The notes under the pieces are model-generated. The model searched no databases and had not been told where the DNA came from. It saw only the letters and a program-made list of their open reading frames with translations. Both the position numbers and the translations under genes were made by a program. Shown here piece by piece: positions 36,536 through 49,600 of a stretch of 64,000 nt of DNA (position 1 is the first letter of the stretch; every line of letters begins with the position of its first letter). Origin of the DNA: Topomyia yanbarensis (lineage: Eukaryota > Arthropoda > Insecta > Diptera > Culicidae); NCBI RefSeq assembly GCF_030247195.1, contig NC_080671.1:302944504-303008503 (forward strand), read 5' to 3'.

Positions 36536-37753
36536 TACCATCAAACGGGGTAACTTGCAACACTTCAACATGTTTCTGTTCGGATTAATTTAACAACGCT
36601 AATAACGCTGTTTGCAATTTAGCACTATAGCTGTAAAATGTCAGCATATGTTAAAAGATAATCATGTACTACCAGTCATTATTTTCGATTTCTTTAGCGC
36701 GACAGGGTAATCTTCTGTATTTCGAGATATTTCGATAAAAAAGAAGCTGGAATGTCGTGCTTTGCTCCACTTCAGTGGTAAGAACATATCATTTGTATCT
36801 CTTACGTACAGATCGAGTATACAAAAGCTAACTTTACTGTTTGATACATATTTGATTACTCTCTCAAATATACGCAAGATAACGATTTAACTATGTTAAT
36901 TACCCATATTGGGTAACATGCAACAGTATTTTGACTTATTTCTATTATGCCTCTAGCCATCGGGCTGATTGAGCGTTTTAAATAACAGTCTGTATAGCAT
37001 TTTGAATCAAATTTTAAAGGTTTAACCTACAACTAGAATATGAAAATGTTCCTTAAATACAGAACAGTACCAGAAAGTCGTCTTTACGTGAACTTGCTTC
37101 TCTAGCAGTACTAGAAAATGCTCAATTTCTATCTTCTTGTACTCAACTGGATTCTTCTAGCATTTATAAAAGTTCGATTGCATGAAAAAGATTGATAGTG
37201 TAAATTAATAGGTTTTTTCTGTTTTCAGTAATATTTTAAGACAACAAAGATATAGATATAGGTTAAAACACTGATAGCTAGCCTTTCCTGTGAATTTCTG
37301 GAATAAATCGAATGTTGCAGCTGTTCAAAAACGTTGTTGTTTGTAAACAACATGGGCATCCAAATTATAGTACTTAAACAACATGGGCATCCAAATTATA
37401 GTACATGTTGTTTGTAAACAACATGGGCATCCAATTATAGTATTTGGTCGCTGTTCTTTGTAAATAACATGAGCAACACGTAATACGTAACAACCAAATT
37501 ATCATACATTTGATCAATGTACTAAAGGCAAACAAAAATATACAGCATTAGACTTCAATGAAGTTCATGTGTTGCAAGTTACCGCCTATGCGAGGTTACT
37601 TGCAACAGGCATAGTGATTTGATAAGTACCATTTAGTATTCTTTATACTCCCATTAGCGCTTGTACATATTGAAAATTATTCTAAAGTTTCAGCATTTTT
37701 AGTTATACCGCTTTGGAGTTGAAAAGTGTTGCAAGTAACCCCGTTTGACGGTA
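36536..37753. mobile_element. 1.2-kb MITE, ACGGGGTAACTTGCAACAC ends
   Basis: The left end TACCATCAAACGGGGTAACT (36536) and right end, reverse-complemented TACCGTCAAACGGGGTTACT (37753), form 28-bp inverted repeats with two mismatches. The words TTGCAAGTTACC and GGTTACTTGCAA recur inside at about 37570-37597. Same superfamily theme as 12985-13920. It contains a minisatellite. Confidence 0.9.
37344..37441. repeat. Minisatellite, about 3 units
   Basis: AAACAACATGGGCATCCAAA followed by TTATAGTA occurs three times with 31-42 bp spacing. It lies inside the MITE at 36536. A single related unit is near 1270. Confidence 0.9.
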
Positions 37754-38813
37754 AAAGATCGGAGTAAGTCGTCTTAGAAAAAAATGTGCGCAATTGATCG
37801 GGCTTTCAGAAAAAAAAAATTTGTTGATCGGTTGATATGTTCCAGTTCTATAGCTCATAAACCCTTACTAGGTCCGAAATGGCCCAGTTCCCCCTATTAT
37901 CCATTATCCAAATCCATGAGCTCCAAAAAAATATTGGCAAACATGTTGGAAAACTTGAAATATTAATTTGATTACACAAATAAAACAAGTCGCAATGGAT
38001 TTGTAAGAATGTTTAAAGCCAAAAGAGCTTTTCATATTTACTCTGTAGATAAATTAATATTAGTAGCGCACACCCTTTTTAAAACTCCGAGAGTTCAATT
38101 GTAAAAGGCAATGAGGATTACCTTTTACCATTATTTTAGGGATCGAGAAATTTTTGTTCTATTTGGAAGCAGGGAAAAGCCTGCTAGAGCTCCAGCAGGC
38201 ATAAAACCTCCTCATCTTTTGCACCAACGGATTACAAACATCCAAATGATACATATAAACAATTCACTATAACTAAAACTACGAGTACAATTCAGTACAA
38301 ACTAACGCTGATAATATTATTGATATAAGAGGGTATTATGAAACAATCGCTTTACAACATCTCTTACAATATCTTATAATTCTTTTTAACTACAAAAATC
38401 TCTCCGCATTATTTTCAATTCGTAAGTTCAGTCATATAAGAAGAGCTGTTTTATCAAAAAGGATCTGTAGAAGGATATCTAAATACCGCCATTATCGTTT
38501 CTTATTGATTGCACGTAGAAACGGAAATTATAAGGATTAGTTAAATTCATGAAATTAAATTACCGCCAAATTCGCGTAACGCTGCAGAGCTGTTAATAGT
38601 AGCAGAATGCCTGATTTGGCTAGAATTAAGATGAACTTTTTCACCAAATCGCCTGTCGGATCAGAAATCTTAGGGCCAAGTTCGACATTCTTTTCTCTCG
38701 TGCCTACTCTGGAACTGGTAGCTTGGATTTGACACTTATTGGTTTACGTTCAGGGAAGTCGGCCTTGCCGCAAGTTTTGTTATCCTACACATGATTGGAT
38801 TAGCAACTGTAGG

Positions 38814-39347
38814 TAGGGTGGGTGCTCCTATAGTTGAGGTGTACCTATAGTTGCAGTAGTGGGTTATATGTCCAATTAAGGTAGTACCATCAACAATATT
38901 TTTTTATCGATTCATCGCACTAAAATTATGCGACGGTTCATCGCACTAAAATTATGCGACTGTTCATCGCACTAAAATTATGCGACTGTTATCCTTGAAA
39001 TTTACTCAAATAACTATTGAAAAAAAATGATTTTCTACGGATTTTGAGCTCCCTTGCACCTATAGTCGATCTAATGTACCTATATTTGCAAGTCCCATAA
39101 GAAATCAATGCGATTTGCAACAATAGGAACCGAAATTAGCGATTGCACCACTATTGGTACATGTGTTCCTATAATGGTACAAGCAGTTTTGAATACATAA
39201 ATTGGTTATTAAACCATCTTTATATTTTTTTCTATGAAGTAGGGATTGAAAGCTTTTGTTTAATGTATTAACATTGCCCATAGGTCTATTCATCGAGCAA
39301 AAGCAAAAGTTTTCCTTAAGTATGCGATTATTGGTACATCCGCCCTA
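38814..39347. mobile_element. 534-bp MITE, TAGGGYGGRTG ends
   Basis: The left end TAGGGTGGGTGCTCCTATA and the right end reverse-complemented TAGGGCGGATGTACCAATA agree at 14 of 19 positions. Variants of TGTACCTATAGT / ACCTATAGTTG recur within. No transposase. Confidence 0.75.
38911..38988. repeat. 26-bp tandem repeat, 3 units
   Basis: TTCATCGCACTAAAATTATG followed by CGACKG repeats three times with a 26-bp period. GCAC and TGCGAC within each unit allow a short stem. Lies inside the MITE at 38814. Confidence 0.95.
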
Positions 39348-40500
39348 GAGCTTCTTGAAACAGGTTTTTGCTATGACACTTTCCTATTCATTCTGATTTG
39401 GTGTCTTGTACACATTGTACATATGTAGTATCGAGATCCATGCATTTTATGTTGACATCAGGGCCATAGGAGTTATTTGAATTCTTAAATATCGGTATTA
39501 ATTCTCGTGCCTTCGATTTGGAATTGTTTCACTAATAACGTTTCATATTTTTATTCAGTTTTCATTTGTTTTCAGCCCCTCCCGAAAGAAAATACTCGCT
39601 AAGGACCTGTAATGTTTCCCAAAGTCAATGCGTACTTTGGCCCCATGCGTACTTATACCTTATCTTACTCTAATGTTATGATTTAACACTGTCACCAGAG
39701 ATTTGAAACAGTATAGAATTTTAAACTGTTACTTCATTGAATATGTTTGGACTGCCCCAAATTTCTTAGATTATCAAACGGTTTGTTTCACCTCATTGTC
39801 TGTCATAACAAGTATGGCATGATGGACTGTGTGCGTTAGCTTACGTAAACAACTATTAGTAGCTGAGAAAAGGAAATTAAATCATAAGCCGGTATCAACC
39901 CGGCATGATCGTTCACCGAGCAACCACCCATCCGCTTTAACCATTATTGCTGGAGCATATTAGCCTACATTGCTGTTTCACATAAGCGTGTTTGTTTACC
40001 TACTTGTATCCATGAGCAGTTGATCAAATATGTATAACAGATAAATTGACTACTTTCCTGTGTAAAAAACGTAAGAAACAACTATGTACTCGAAATAGTA
40101 ATAGTACATTTCATACGAGGGGTTTTCATCGAGTTAATGTGGGAATCAATTTATTTAAATCCATCTCTGATACTCTGTAGAAATTACTAAACTTTCAATT
40201 TCTTCATGATTTAATTATTGCGGTATTATATTTTTAAGCTGTGTAGTAATCAGAGTTATGCGGACATATAAGAACAACAAAGACCTTTAATCAATATAAA
40301 TAATATCAACTTAAATGGACCACTCGATTCGGAACGAAGAAAAAACTTTTGTTTGTGTTCATATTACGCCAGTGTATTAGCTCAAAGTTTTAATGCTGCT
40401 ACATTTGAAATCTTCGGTTTTTTGTGTATTAGGTATATTGTGCATTATATAAATTAGTCAAATGATTACAACGCTACCGGGAGACACCTGTTTCTATAGC

Positions 40501-40528
40501 TTAAGGTTCAAGATACTTTGGTTAAGCC

Positions 40529-40610
<82 letters not shown>

Positions 40611-40619
40611 TTTATATAT

Positions 40620-40687
<68 letters not shown>

Positions 40688-40689
40688 TT

Positions 40690-40722
<33 letters not shown>

Positions 40723-40765
40723 ATTTATATATATATATAGTATATATATATATATATATATATAG

Positions 40766-40849
<84 letters not shown>

Positions 40850-40884
40850 TATATACTATATATATATACTATATATATAGTATA

Positions 40885-40946
<62 letters not shown>

Positions 40947-40952
40947 TATATA

Positions 40953-40987
<35 letters not shown>

Positions 40988-41036
40988 CTATATATATATA
41001 ATATCTATATATATTATATATAATATAATATATATA

Positions 41037-41074
<38 letters not shown>

Positions 41075-41220
41075 CACTTGGTAGCATGCGTAGGAAAAAA
41101 GGGATGCAGCATTTTCACCGGTTTATGCATACCTTATTCAACTTTTAAAGAATAATATCAGTCGATGTATTAGATAAACATGACTACAGTTATGCTAAAA
41201 TACTTTCTGGAAAAACGAGG
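40501..41220 (+). mobile_element. Fold-back MITE left arm split by a (TA)n expansion
   Basis: TTAAGGTTCAAGATAC at 40501 matches the left end of the intact copy at 62359. The arm resumes at 41072 (ACACTTGGTAGCATGCGTAG) and runs to about 41218, where it stops before the loop. In between lie about 540 bp of TA repeat. The right arm is missing. Confidence 0.8.
40529..41071. repeat. Complex (TA)n tract
   Basis: About 543 bp of TA repeat with scattered TATTTATA, ATAATA, TAGTA and ACTA interruptions, unlike the pure run at 3225. It sits inside a MITE arm. Confidence 0.97.
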
Positions 41221-41273
41221 GGTGAAGCGAACCCTCGCCCGCGTTTTATACCTTCCGTTAGAGACTTAGTTTG

Positions 41274-41365
41274 TGGAAATCGGTTCAGTCATCACCGCAG
41301 AACTATAGAATTTTACTTTTGGAAATCGGTTCAGTCATCACCGCAGAACTATAGAATTTTACTTT
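41274..41365. repeat. 46-bp tandem duplication, 2 units
   Basis: TGGAAATCGGTTCAGTCATC plus 26 further bases occurs twice back to back with no differences that I can see, at 41274 and 41320. Confidence 0.95.
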
Positions 41366-41833
41366 TGGAATATATCCTGAGCCCGTGAATACTACATTTA
41401 AAAAAATCTTTGGTTGGCAATCAATCATTTAGACCTGCCAATCGAAAATATTTAATGTTCATTTCAATAGTTTTTTTATGATTTGACTGGTTTATATGAG
41501 GAATTTCTAATTGACTGCAGTAATTAACCAGTCAGATCTGAATGATATTGTATAACAGTTATTGAGAGTAATACAAAAAGTTTAATAGTTTATGACTTCT
41601 TGGGAGCGTCATACTGTTAATTTAAAGTTGTGCAAATCGTCCCGGCTATTTCTGAGAATAAAGAGTGGTATTATAATATACATACACAAGCTATAGCACG
41701 CAAACAAAAGTGCGGGTCCTCAAAATTCTAAAGCCCCTGGCCTGGCCAAGTGTGACCATCTATAGAGACGGTACCTTGTGTTCACTTCGGAAGGTAAAAA
41801 TATCGTTCTAAAGTATATTTATACAAATTCTAA

Positions 41834-42181
41834 GTGATCTGGCACGGGATATTTAGGGATCATTTTGCAAGATGGTTTGACAACAACAAACCTTTGTGTG
41901 ACTACCCAATAATGTTATTGTTTCAACCCAATGGCATGTACTCATTGTCGACTGCAAATATTGTTATATGGGACATAATAAAGCTCAACGACACACACCA
42001 CGAGTGCATTAGGGTTAAAAAACATCATCAAGGAATGGACATATCTCTGGACATCCAGAGTAAAGATTTAGAACAGGTGAATCATTTAGGTGTCCTATAT
42101 GTTTATTGTCCACTGAGAGAATATATTCGTGAATGTGCTATGACTTTCGTAAAATGTATAAATTTTTCGTACATGGTATGA
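41834..42181 (+). other. Open frame of 115 codons, unknown
   Basis: The frame reads HGIFRDHFARWFDNNKPLC, then MYSLSTANIVIWDIIKLND, then HHQGMDISLDIQSKDLEQV. Its length and mixed composition are unusual for this AT-rich DNA, but its first codon is not ATG and no splice sites or domains are convincing. It may be a degraded transposon or gene fragment. Confidence 0.25.
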
Positions 42182-42354
42182 ATCATTCGAGATTTCATGG
42201 AAATGTTTTCATTTTTATTGCAAGTTTTTCGTTAAAACCTTGAAACGACTTTCGTAGGCTTTGTACGAATCGGTTTTATTAGTCAAACGAACTGTTTGAT
42301 GAAATATACGAGAATCTTAGTAATATTTCGAGCACCTTCCGTAGTACGAACGAT

Positions 42355-45300
42355 TTGTTTTTCCGAGGAATTCCCCAAATGTTTATGCAAAACGGTTTCA
42401 TCTCACTGATAGAATTTATTTGTGAATCTATGGAATTAGGATTCATAAAATTAACTCTCGTAAAAATATGAATTGTTCCCATGCGTTCAGATGAAATTTT
42501 TATTTAAATTAGTTGATCGTGAACTTATCTTTTAGGAAATTATTTCGAATCTATTTAATTAATCGTACGAATTGTTTAGTGAAATACACAAAACGCTTCC
42601 TTATATTTACGAACATCATTCGTATTGTATACGAATAAAAATAACTTCAAAAGATCTTAAATTTTTTTTAAATATTATGAATAATTTTCCCGAACATTAC
42701 AAACAATTTTTGTGAATATAATGAATCATATTTGTAAATTTTACGAATAATTTTCGTAAATATCAGGAATAATGTTAGCTCTATTAACGAAAAATTCGTA
42801 GTCAACTCACAGAATTAGTTTTATGTGTCGATCATTTTAAACCGAAAAATTGATTTTCTTTAGTCATTCATTGTTTTTAAAATCAATTTTCAAAATCACT
42901 CCATCACTATAAAAGTTATTCTTAAATATTACGAAGTTTTTCGCATATTTTATCAAACAATTCTTACTATTAACGACCCACGAAAATTGTTTTGTGCCAA
43001 GAGCGGTTTTTGTCAAAGAATCCCTACAATATCGTTTCACAAAAAAAATAGTTGCTACTAGAGTACATCTAACATTTTTCAGAAACGAAACGAACAAAAA
43101 TACCACAATCATTGTCATGCATAATATTGGTGAGTACTTAAATATATTTTGCCTTATCGAATTTTTTAATAAAACAATCAATTTTGTCAAGCATCGAACC
43201 AAAAAAAGTAAAAATAGGAAAACTTTCGCATAATGAATGAAAAAGAAATCGTGCGACTAACGAAATCGTTCAATGTACGAAAAATAAAACTATTAACGGA
43301 CAAAATATTTCGTTTCATTCACGAAAAATTGTTTCGTCCTAGACGATAACATTCGGGCAATGTACAGTAAATCTGTGAAAGAGCGAAAATTTCTGTTTGT
43401 CAAGTCGCCACTGTTTCAGTTCGTGAAATGATCGAACAACCTGTGGTTAAGCCACAAATATATAGACAGAATTGGTCCTTTGCATCAATAATAGCAATTG
43501 CTGATCATTTTTTAACTTTCACCCTTGGAATGATGATAAAGTAGACTATATTCGCAATTTAAAATTTTTAATTTGCAAAATACCTAACATAAATTATAAA
43601 TTATTCCTTACTTTTGTCCTAAAGAAAAACTACCTTTATGTAGGCTTTGAAGAGAATTGAAAATATGCAGTTTACGCTTTGGTTGTTACCGCAAGTTAAT
43701 AAAGGGTGAGTTGATAATTATTGCGACTTTTGAAATTGACTGGTTAATCGGCTATAGTTATCGAAATGATACAGTAATTCAGTATATGTAGTCAGTTTAC
43801 ATACGTCGGTTAAATTTAGAAATGAGGATGGGAAATGCTCGGCAATTGACAACCTTCATCATACCCCTTTAGGTATAGATACGTTACGCAGACGGACGTT
43901 AGGAATACGCACGTTTGGAATAGAATAGAGGACATTAGGCATAATAGACGATTGGCATAACGGACGCTAGGCATAAATTATCATGTTAAAGTATCACTTC
44001 AAATAAATCACTTTTTGACCGTGATCGCCTCGGGTGGTAAGAGCGTAAATGTTTGAAGCTTATCAAACTCGATCACCATTTTATTCTGCTGCATTTATTT
44101 AAGAAATATTTCCTCAAATAAAAGAAGGAGACTGAATGCTTGGCATGCTGAAACTCACCTTGTGTTAATTTCTCGACGTTCAATCAATGAATTGCACATG
44201 ACTAAAATAGACTCAACACTGTTGTTTAAAATCAATCTCATTTGTATTAAGATATGAATAACGCACATTAACTGAGATTAGTTCTCACATTGATGCATGG
44301 TATAATTGTACAAGATGAAAATTTAGGCCTTGAAGAACAGCTCACGAAAGAAAGAATGATACATTTTATTATTCATTCAACGAATTTTTTGATACTTCTG
44401 TATTGATTATCTCCCATATTATTCAGTTCATTGATTATATTCTTAAGGCCATCAATAATAGAACGAAGGAAACTGTCCGTAGCCTTATGTTGATACTGTC
44501 CATAATACTGCAAGATTGCACAAGTTCCAAAATTTAATATTTGTTCATTATTTTCCTTTTTCGAAATTTGAATACAATTGTATAAGTAATACGTCTAATT
44601 GGCTTGAAATGTGCTTGTACCAAAAGTGTTCATAAATGAAGGGATATTTTCCTCATCTTATCCACGGAAAAAATAGAAAAAACTCAACACTTGCCAGGGA
44701 TAAATATTTCGCACGTTATTTTTCTTTTTAGAGTCTCTCGTTATTGGTGTTCGCCGATGTATTTTTGACCATGGACGGCGTAAGTGATATTTTGGTCAGT
44801 GGCGGCGGCGTTGGCGACGTCACGCTGTTGGTACATATCGGCAGCGGCGCTCCGAATATCGACAGCTTTGTAGCCAAAAAAGCTTTGACAGTTCAATCCC
44901 TCACCTCAGAATTATCGGTTTCTATTGTAAAAGACTTTGCAGCACACAAGGCGTGTTGTATTAATATTGAAAATCATTTCTGGGCGAAGCTCGAACACAC
45001 GACGAATAATTTATGAGACCAGAAACGTACCCTCCCTGTCGCCTCATCACGACCACAACTTCATGAATAATAAATAAACCTTAAATTGATAAAAATATTT
45101 GTTTTTTTACAAAACTAATTCACGCAAAAAATACATGGCGTTGTACTCGAACGTTTAATAGGATTACTGTGGCTGTGTCCGCTTCGCCGCCACTCACCCC
45201 AGTGGGATTGAGTTCAATCCCATCCGAGGTCGTTGAGATTTTCTATGGTGAAAAATCTGTGATCACGGATTCCTTTGGAAGGGAAGTAAAGCCATTGGTC

Positions 45301-46698
45301 CCGATCCATGTGAAGATGGGCCGATATCCAGGATCCAGATGGTGAAACCACCTCTCTGGCATCACTGCGGACATAAGCCGAAGGAAAATGAGACAAAAAA
45401 ACTTTGTCTAAAAAGCCGAGAATTGAACGATGTGCTATTTTAGTAAATTCTCTTCATGTTGTCGTGATGTTCATGAATTAATTCTTGAATTTTTCGCGTT
45501 GAATTGTGTGATTAATGCTCATGATTACAGAAACTTAGTCACCATTTTCGTAATTTTCTATGAACGGTAACGTGATAATTTAGACTTGAGCTTACTGTCG
45601 GATTTTTTACACGGAGTTATATTGCCAATATGAACTGAATCGTGAATGTATCCGATCAGCAACGTATTTCAGTTTTGTTAACTATTTCACGAACTTGAAT
45701 TGTGACTATGTATTGTATTTTTGGTGCTCAGCGAAATTGCATTTCATTCCGGACATTACACTGAACCTTATCAAAAGAATAAAAAGGTTGCGAGTTTTAG
45801 TAGTTCAACATTAACTCTCCGAAATGGCCTAACAGATTAATTACTTATTTCGCTCATTATTCCGCTGCAGAGAAACATTTCATGAAAATTACACATTAAT
45901 GCACATATTTACTCTTCGTAGAAGAAATTTCTAAAATTTCTTGCGTTGAAACCAAAGCAAATTATGAGACATCAACAAAACAAGTTCCTTTACAACTCTT
46001 ATTATCCTTTTTGAAAAATTAACATATTTTTTGTAGATTGCTTATTTGGCGAGAATAGTCTACCGAATCCTTAAAATTTGAAATAAGTTTTGCTCTAAAA
46101 CTTATAAAATACTGATTTTTTATATTTTTTGAGTATATTGTTCGATTTTTGGATACAAAGACCACAAAAGGCAAAATTTTACTTTACCTTATTTTACGAA
46201 GCTTCGCATGGTGTCTATTTTTCATAAAACAAACAAATCTTAGATTTTAACAAGAGTAACAAATTCTAAGTGAGTTTTAATTTTTCTTTGGACTGGAGTG
46301 CTCCAAATTTATTTTTAATAGTTCGCTTATTTTAAAAACATTTTTTTGTAAACTAGTTGGCAATAATTTCAGATTATTTGCAGCTAAAATTCGCAATATT
46401 TTTTTATATTCAATACTTCAAAGCTTTAAAATGGATGAAACTCTTTGTACATTGATAAACTACTGAAATAAAACAAGTGTAGCAGTAAAAAATGTTTTCA
46501 GATTCTTTTATTTTAGTTGGGCTCGATTTATACGAACTTTGATCACTCGAATTTTACAGTATAGATTGAAATACTTTGTACAATACCAATAAACATTTAA
46601 TATTTAATAATTTAATATCGTTTCAGAATTGGTCTAAACAAACATTTGAATGAAAAATATTGACATCAAGAATTTAATGTGGGTGAACATGCAGGTTA
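42355..46698. repeat. 4344-bp tandem duplication, copy 1
   Basis: This block is repeated immediately to its right. It begins TTGTTTTTCCGAGGAATTCC and ends GTGAACATGCAGGTTA. By eye I count about 15 differences between copies over 4.3 kb: about 13 substitutions and two homopolymer indels. The interior has degenerate TCGTAAAT/ACGAAT words, a TAGGCATAA-type repeat near 43870-43980, and a possible cassette exon at 44732. Confidence 0.97.
44732..44779 (+). CDS. Candidate cassette exon, copy 1
   Basis: The acceptor TTATTTTTCTTTTTAG and the donor GTAAGT at 44780 bound 48 bp. Read in phase 1, the phase of the surrounding intron, it encodes ESLVIGVRRCIFDHGR (the first codon completed by the upstream exon's G) and leaves one base, again phase 1. 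A symmetric exon of a multiple of three could be skipped or included without shifting the frame. The sequence matches nothing I know. Without transcript data a chance splice-like pair cannot be excluded. Confidence 0.35.
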
Positions 46699-49600
46699 TT
46701 GTTTTTCCGAGGAATTCCCCAAATGTTTATGCAAAACGGTTTCATCTCACTGATAGAATTTATTTGTGAATCTATGGAATTAGGATTCATAAAATTAACT
46801 CTCGTAAAAATATGAATTGTTCCCATGCGTTCAGATGAAATTTTTATTTAAATTAGTTGATCGTGAACTTATCTTTTAGGAAATTATTTCGAATCTATTT
46901 AATTAATCGTACGAATTGTTTAGTGAAATACACAAAACGCTTCCTTATATTTACGAACATCATTCGTATTGTATACGAATAAAGATAACTTCAAAAGATC
47001 TTAAATTTTTTTAAATATTATGAATAATTTTCCCGAACATTACAAACAATTTTTGGGAATATAATGAATCATATTTGTAAATTTTACGAATAATTTTCGT
47101 AAATATCAGGAATAATGTTAGCTCTATTAACGAAAAATTCGTAGTCAACTCACAGAATTAGTTTTATGTGTCGATCATTTTAAACCGAAAAATTGATTTT
47201 CTTTAGTCATTCATTGTTTTTAAAATCAATTTTCAAAATCACTCCATCACTATAAAAGTTATTCTTAAATATTACGAAGTTTTTCGCATATTTTATCAAA
47301 CAATTCTTACTATTAACGACCCACGAAAATTGTTTTGTGCCAAGAGCGGTTTTTGTCAAAGAATCCCTACAATATCGTTTCACAAAAAAAATAGTTGCTA
47401 CTAGAGTACATCTAACATTTTTCAGAAACGAAACGAACAAAAATACCACAATCATTGTCATGCATAATATTGGTGAGTACTTAAATATATTTTGCCTTAT
47501 CGAATTTTTTAATAAAACAATCAATTTTGTCAAGCATCGAACCAAAAAAAGTAAAAATAGGAAAACTTTCGCATAATGAATGAAAAAGAAATCGTGCGAC
47601 TAACGAAATCGTTCAATGTACGAAAAATAAAACTATTAACGGACAAAATATTTCGTTTCATTCACGAAAAATAGTTTCGTCCTAGACGATAACATTCGGG
47701 CAATGTACAGTAAATCTGTGAAAGAGCGAAAATTTCTGTTTGTCAAGTCGCCACCGTTTCAGTTCGTGAAATGATCGAACAACCTGTGGTTAAGCCACAA
47801 ATATATAGACAGAATTGGTCCTTTGCATCAATAATAGCAATTGCTGATCATTTTTTAACTTTCACCCTTGGAATGATGATAAAGTAGACTATATTCGCAA
47901 TTTAAAATTTTTAATTTGCAAAATACCTAACATAAATTATAAATTATTCCTTACTTTTGTCCTAAAGAAAAACTACCTTTATGTAGGCTTTGAAGAGAAT
48001 TGAAAATATGCAGTTTACGCTTTGGTTGTTACCGCAAGTTAATAAAGGGTGAGTTGATAATTATTGCGACTTTTGAAATTGACTGGTTAATCGGCTATAG
48101 TTATCGAAATGATACAGTAATTCAGTATATGTAGTCAGTTTACATACGTCGGTTAAATTTAGAAATGAGGATGGGAAATGCTCGGCAATTGACAACCTTC
48201 ATCATACCCCTTTAGGTATAGATACGTTACGCAGACGGACGTTAGGAATACGCACGTTTGGAATAGAATAGAGGACATTAGGCATAATAGACGATTGGCA
48301 TAACGGACGCTAGGCATAAATTATCATGTTAAAGTATCACTTCAAATAAATCACTTTTTGACCGTGATCGCCTCGGGTGGTAAGAGCGTAAATGTTTGAA
48401 GCTTATAAAACTCGATCACCATTTTATTCTGCTGCATTTATTTAAGAAATATTTCCTCAAATAAAAGAAGGAGACTGAATGCTTGGCATGCTGAAACTCA
48501 CCTTGTGTTAATTTCTCGACGTTCAATCAATGAATAGCACATGACTAAAATAAACTCAACACTGTTGTTTAAAATCAATCTCATTTGTATTAAGATATGA
48601 ATAACGCACATTAACTGAGATTAGTTCTCACATTGATGCATGGTATAATTGTACAAGATGAAAATTTAGGCCTTGAAGAACAGCTCACGAAAGAAAGAAT
48701 GATACATTTTATTATTCATTCAACGAATTTTTTGCTACTTCTGTATTGATTATCTCCCATATTATTCAGTTCAATGATTATATTCTTAAGGCCATCAATA
48801 ATAGAACGAAGGAAACTGTCCGTAGCCTTATGTTGATACTGTCCATAATACTGCAAGATTGCACAAGTTCCAAAATTTAATATTTGTTCATTATTTTCCT
48901 TTTTCGAAATTTGAATACAATTGTATAAGTAATACGTCTAATTGGCTTGAAATGTGCTTGTACCAAAAGTGTTCATAAATGAAGGGATATTTTCCTCATC
49001 TTATCCACGGAAAAAATAGAAAAAACTCAACACTTGCCAGGGATAAATATTTCGCACGTTATTTTTCTTTTTAGAGTCTCTCGTTATTGGTGTGCGCCGA
49101 TGTATTTTTGACCATGGACGGTGTAAGTGATATTTTGGTCAGTGGCGGCGGCGTTGGCGACGTCACGCTGTTGGTACATATCGGCAGCGGCGCTCCGAAT
49201 ATCGACAGCTTTGTAGCCAAAAAAGCTTTGACAGTTCAATCCCTCACCTCAGAATTATCGGTTTCTATTGTAAAAGACTTTGCAGCACACAAGGCGTGTT
49301 GTATTAATATTGAAAATCATTTCTGGGCGAAGCTCGAACACACGACGAATAATTTATGAGACCAGAAACGTACCCTCCCTGTCGCCTCATCACGACCACA
49401 ACTTCATGAATAATAAATAAACCTTAAATTGATAAAAATATTTGTTTTTTTTACAAAACTAATTCACGCAAAAAATACATGGCGTTGTACTCGAACGTTT
49501 AATAGGATTACTGTGGCTGTGTCCGCTTCGCCGCCACTCACCCCAGTGGGATTGAGTTCAATCCCATCCGAGGTCGTTGAGATTTTCTATGGTGAAAAAT

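Noticed and set aside
37344..38988. CRISPR-like array from the short repeats
   Set aside because: The repeats are 26-42 bp tandem units without unique spacers, in a eukaryotic intron, and no cas-like genes exist.
42864..43202. A 112-codon frame kept in both duplication units (also 47207-47545)
   Set aside because: The units are almost identical, so preservation says nothing about selection; an overlapping + strand frame is preserved equally well.
44744..45016. A 90-codon frame (VFADVFLTMDGVSDILV) as a gene
   Set aside because: It has no ATG at its first codon, no domain and no splice context; the strong splice signals inside it favour the 48-bp exon reading instead.
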